NCBI GenBank assembly: GCA_017849585.1
Contig: JAFIGT010000034.1
Location: 43,971-107,970, forward strand
Direction: 5' to 3'
Length of the DNA: 64,000 nt
Origin: Verrucomicrobium sp.
Lineage (GTDB): Bacteria; Verrucomicrobiota; Verrucomicrobiia; Methylacidiphilales; UBA1321
The translations under genes were made by a program, and so were the position numbers. The stretch's first letter is position 1; each line of letters starts with the position of its first letter. The notes below the pieces were generated by a model. That model was given only the letters and a program-made list of their open reading frames with translations, was not told where the DNA came from and searched no databases. This document shows positions 63,055 through 64,000 of the stretch, one piece after another.

Positions 63055-63189
63055 ATTCTACAGCACTCAATTCCTTGCAAAACGAGTGCATTACAACAAA
63101 CTCAACGTCATCCCGAGTTTTCCCAAATCCTCTCAACCACCGGGTTACTTTTTTCTTCTGATGAGAATTTAGTCAATTAGAATACCAAA

Positions 63190-63909
63190 ATGGAAGATAA
63201 TCACACAGAACTGAAAGCTCTAGGCAATAAGCCTCTCGATTACCTCGTAAGCCTTACTAAGGCGATGGCTGGCAGCGCACCGGTAGTTGGCTCCGTATTA
63301 TCGGAGTTCATCGGCGTAATAGTTCCCGAACAAAGAATCGATCGTATTGCAAGATATTGTGAGCATCTTGAACAAGAGCTCAGAACGCTAGGAAATTGTA
63401 GAGAGAACCTACGGGAGGCGTTTAACGACGAAGAATTTGCCGATATATTCGAAGAAGGATTACGACAGGCAGGTCACGCTCTCACAGATGAGAGAAAACA
63501 ATATATTGCGTGTTTAGTCGCTAACAGCATGAGCCAAGAAGCAATTTCGAGATCAGAATCAAGATACTTCCTCAAAATTCTAAATGATTTAAGCGATATT
63601 GAGATAATCTGGTTATGCTTCTATAATCACGCCAGCAGCGAATTCGTAGAGAAGCATATGGAAATATTACACGCTGAATATTACTATTCAATTGTCGATC
63701 CGCTTCTTATAGAGAAGCAGGCTTTGAAAGAGCACTATATTGACAGACTCGTCAAACTTTCATTACTTAAAATTATTGATTCTGAAGAATGTGACATCCT
63801 TACAAAGAAACCTAAAATTACTTATAAGCTATCCTCTATCGGAAAACTTTTATTAACTCTAATGCTCTGTAGAATAGATTTTCGGTCACACGGTGGCCCT
63901 AACGTCTGA
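63190..63909 (+). CDS. Hypothetical protein, likely altered at its 3' end by an insertion sequence
   Basis: This encodes 239 residues. The N-terminus has a hydrophobic helix (AMAGSAPVVGSVLSEFIGVI) then IVPEQRIDRIARYCEHLEQE and a long helical region with DERKQYIACLVANSMSQEA. I have the impression of a widespread unknown family but cannot name it. The last residues (HGGPNV) lie in DNA that overlaps the end of the adjacent transposase gene, so the natural C-terminus may be lost. It is AT-rich, like other accessory genes here. Confidence 0.6.
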   Translation: MEDNHTELKALGNKPLDYLVSLTKAMAGSAPVVGSVLSEFIGVIVPEQRIDRIARYCEHLEQELRTLGNCRENLREAFNDEEFADIFEEGLRQAGHALTDERKQYIACLVANSMSQEAISRSESRYFLKILNDLSDIEIIWLCFYNHASSEFVEKHMEILHAEYYYSIVDPLLIEKQALKEHYIDRLVKLSLLKIIDSEECDILTKKPKITYKLSSIGKLLLTLMLCRIDFRSHGGPNV

Positions 63910-64000
63910 GGGCGTAGGTGAGGACTTTGAAGGCAGCTTCGCTGAGGAGGTTGGATTGCTTGCGGGCGTTAAGGGTGGAGCCAGTGGTGCGTTTGAGTCC
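63899..64000 (-). mobile_element. C-terminal end of an insertion-sequence transposase (continues beyond window)
   Basis: On the minus strand the frame entering from 64000 reads RTTGSTLNARKQSNLLSEAA and ends KVLTYALRR followed by TAG at 63899-63901. This resembles the C-terminus of DDE transposases of IS4/IS5-type elements. The rest of the element lies outside. The element's end must be close to 63890, where the flanking unknown gene is joined. Confidence 0.65.

Overview
The window most likely comes from a member of the Verrucomicrobiota. This is inferred from a GH106 rhamnosidase-like gene, a Wood-Werkman (transcarboxylase/methylmalonyl-CoA) gene set and a run of secreted fibronectin-III-type proteins; no rRNA or other marker gene is present to prove it. 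Positions 1-21107 read as ordinary GC-rich chromosome. From about 21.6 kb onward the window is visibly more AT-rich and carries accessory or mobile DNA.

Region 1 (1-6054): the start of a molybdate-binding protein (modA, cut by the window edge), a large secreted GH106-type glycosidase, folE2, tspO, and a small secreted protein. Region 2 (6188-21107): an almost complete propionate/succinate module. It holds the transcarboxylase 5S-type subunit, methylmalonyl-CoA mutase small and large subunits, the MeaB chaperone GTPase, methylmalonyl-CoA epimerase, the 12S-type carboxyltransferase, an OadG/MmdD-like membrane subunit, the biotin carrier, biotin ligase, and an acetyl-CoA hydrolase/CoA transferase-family enzyme. 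Together these would interconvert succinyl-CoA and propionyl-CoA while passing the carboxyl group to or from pyruvate/oxaloacetate. Three tandem hairpins close the module.

Region 3 (21657-31364): a TPR lipoprotein-like or periplasmic protein, a four-gene operon of exported proteins (one with a zincin motif), then two tiny XRE regulators with clear palindromic operators and a single-domain response regulator. Region 4 (31397-62361): a conjugative element. It has a MobF (TrwC/TraI-like) relaxase; an intergenic oriT/partition-like region bounded by a long inverted repeat; StbA/StbB-like genes; a VirD4-type coupling protein; a 1702-residue methylase-helicase with a second gene nested in another frame; and a type IV secretion operon (VirB2, 3, 4, 5, 6, 8, 9 and, further on, 10). 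No integrase, replication initiator or VirB11 was seen.

The most interesting segment is 54008-58574. The T4SS operon is split between virB9 and virB10 by an AT-rich cargo: an XRE repressor plus ImmA/IrrE peptidase pair facing away from a tight four-gene operon. That operon encodes a lamin-tail-domain protein, a fused E2-E1 ubiquitin-type conjugating enzyme, a JAB/JAMM deconjugase, and a membrane-anchored protein. There is no CD-NTase (so it is not a standard type II CBASS) and no obvious ubiquitin-like protein, so the lamin-tail protein or a host protein may be the modified partner. A caspase-fold candidate, an ankyrin lipoprotein, a tRNA-Arg-like remnant, an unknown gene and the end of an insertion sequence complete the right side.
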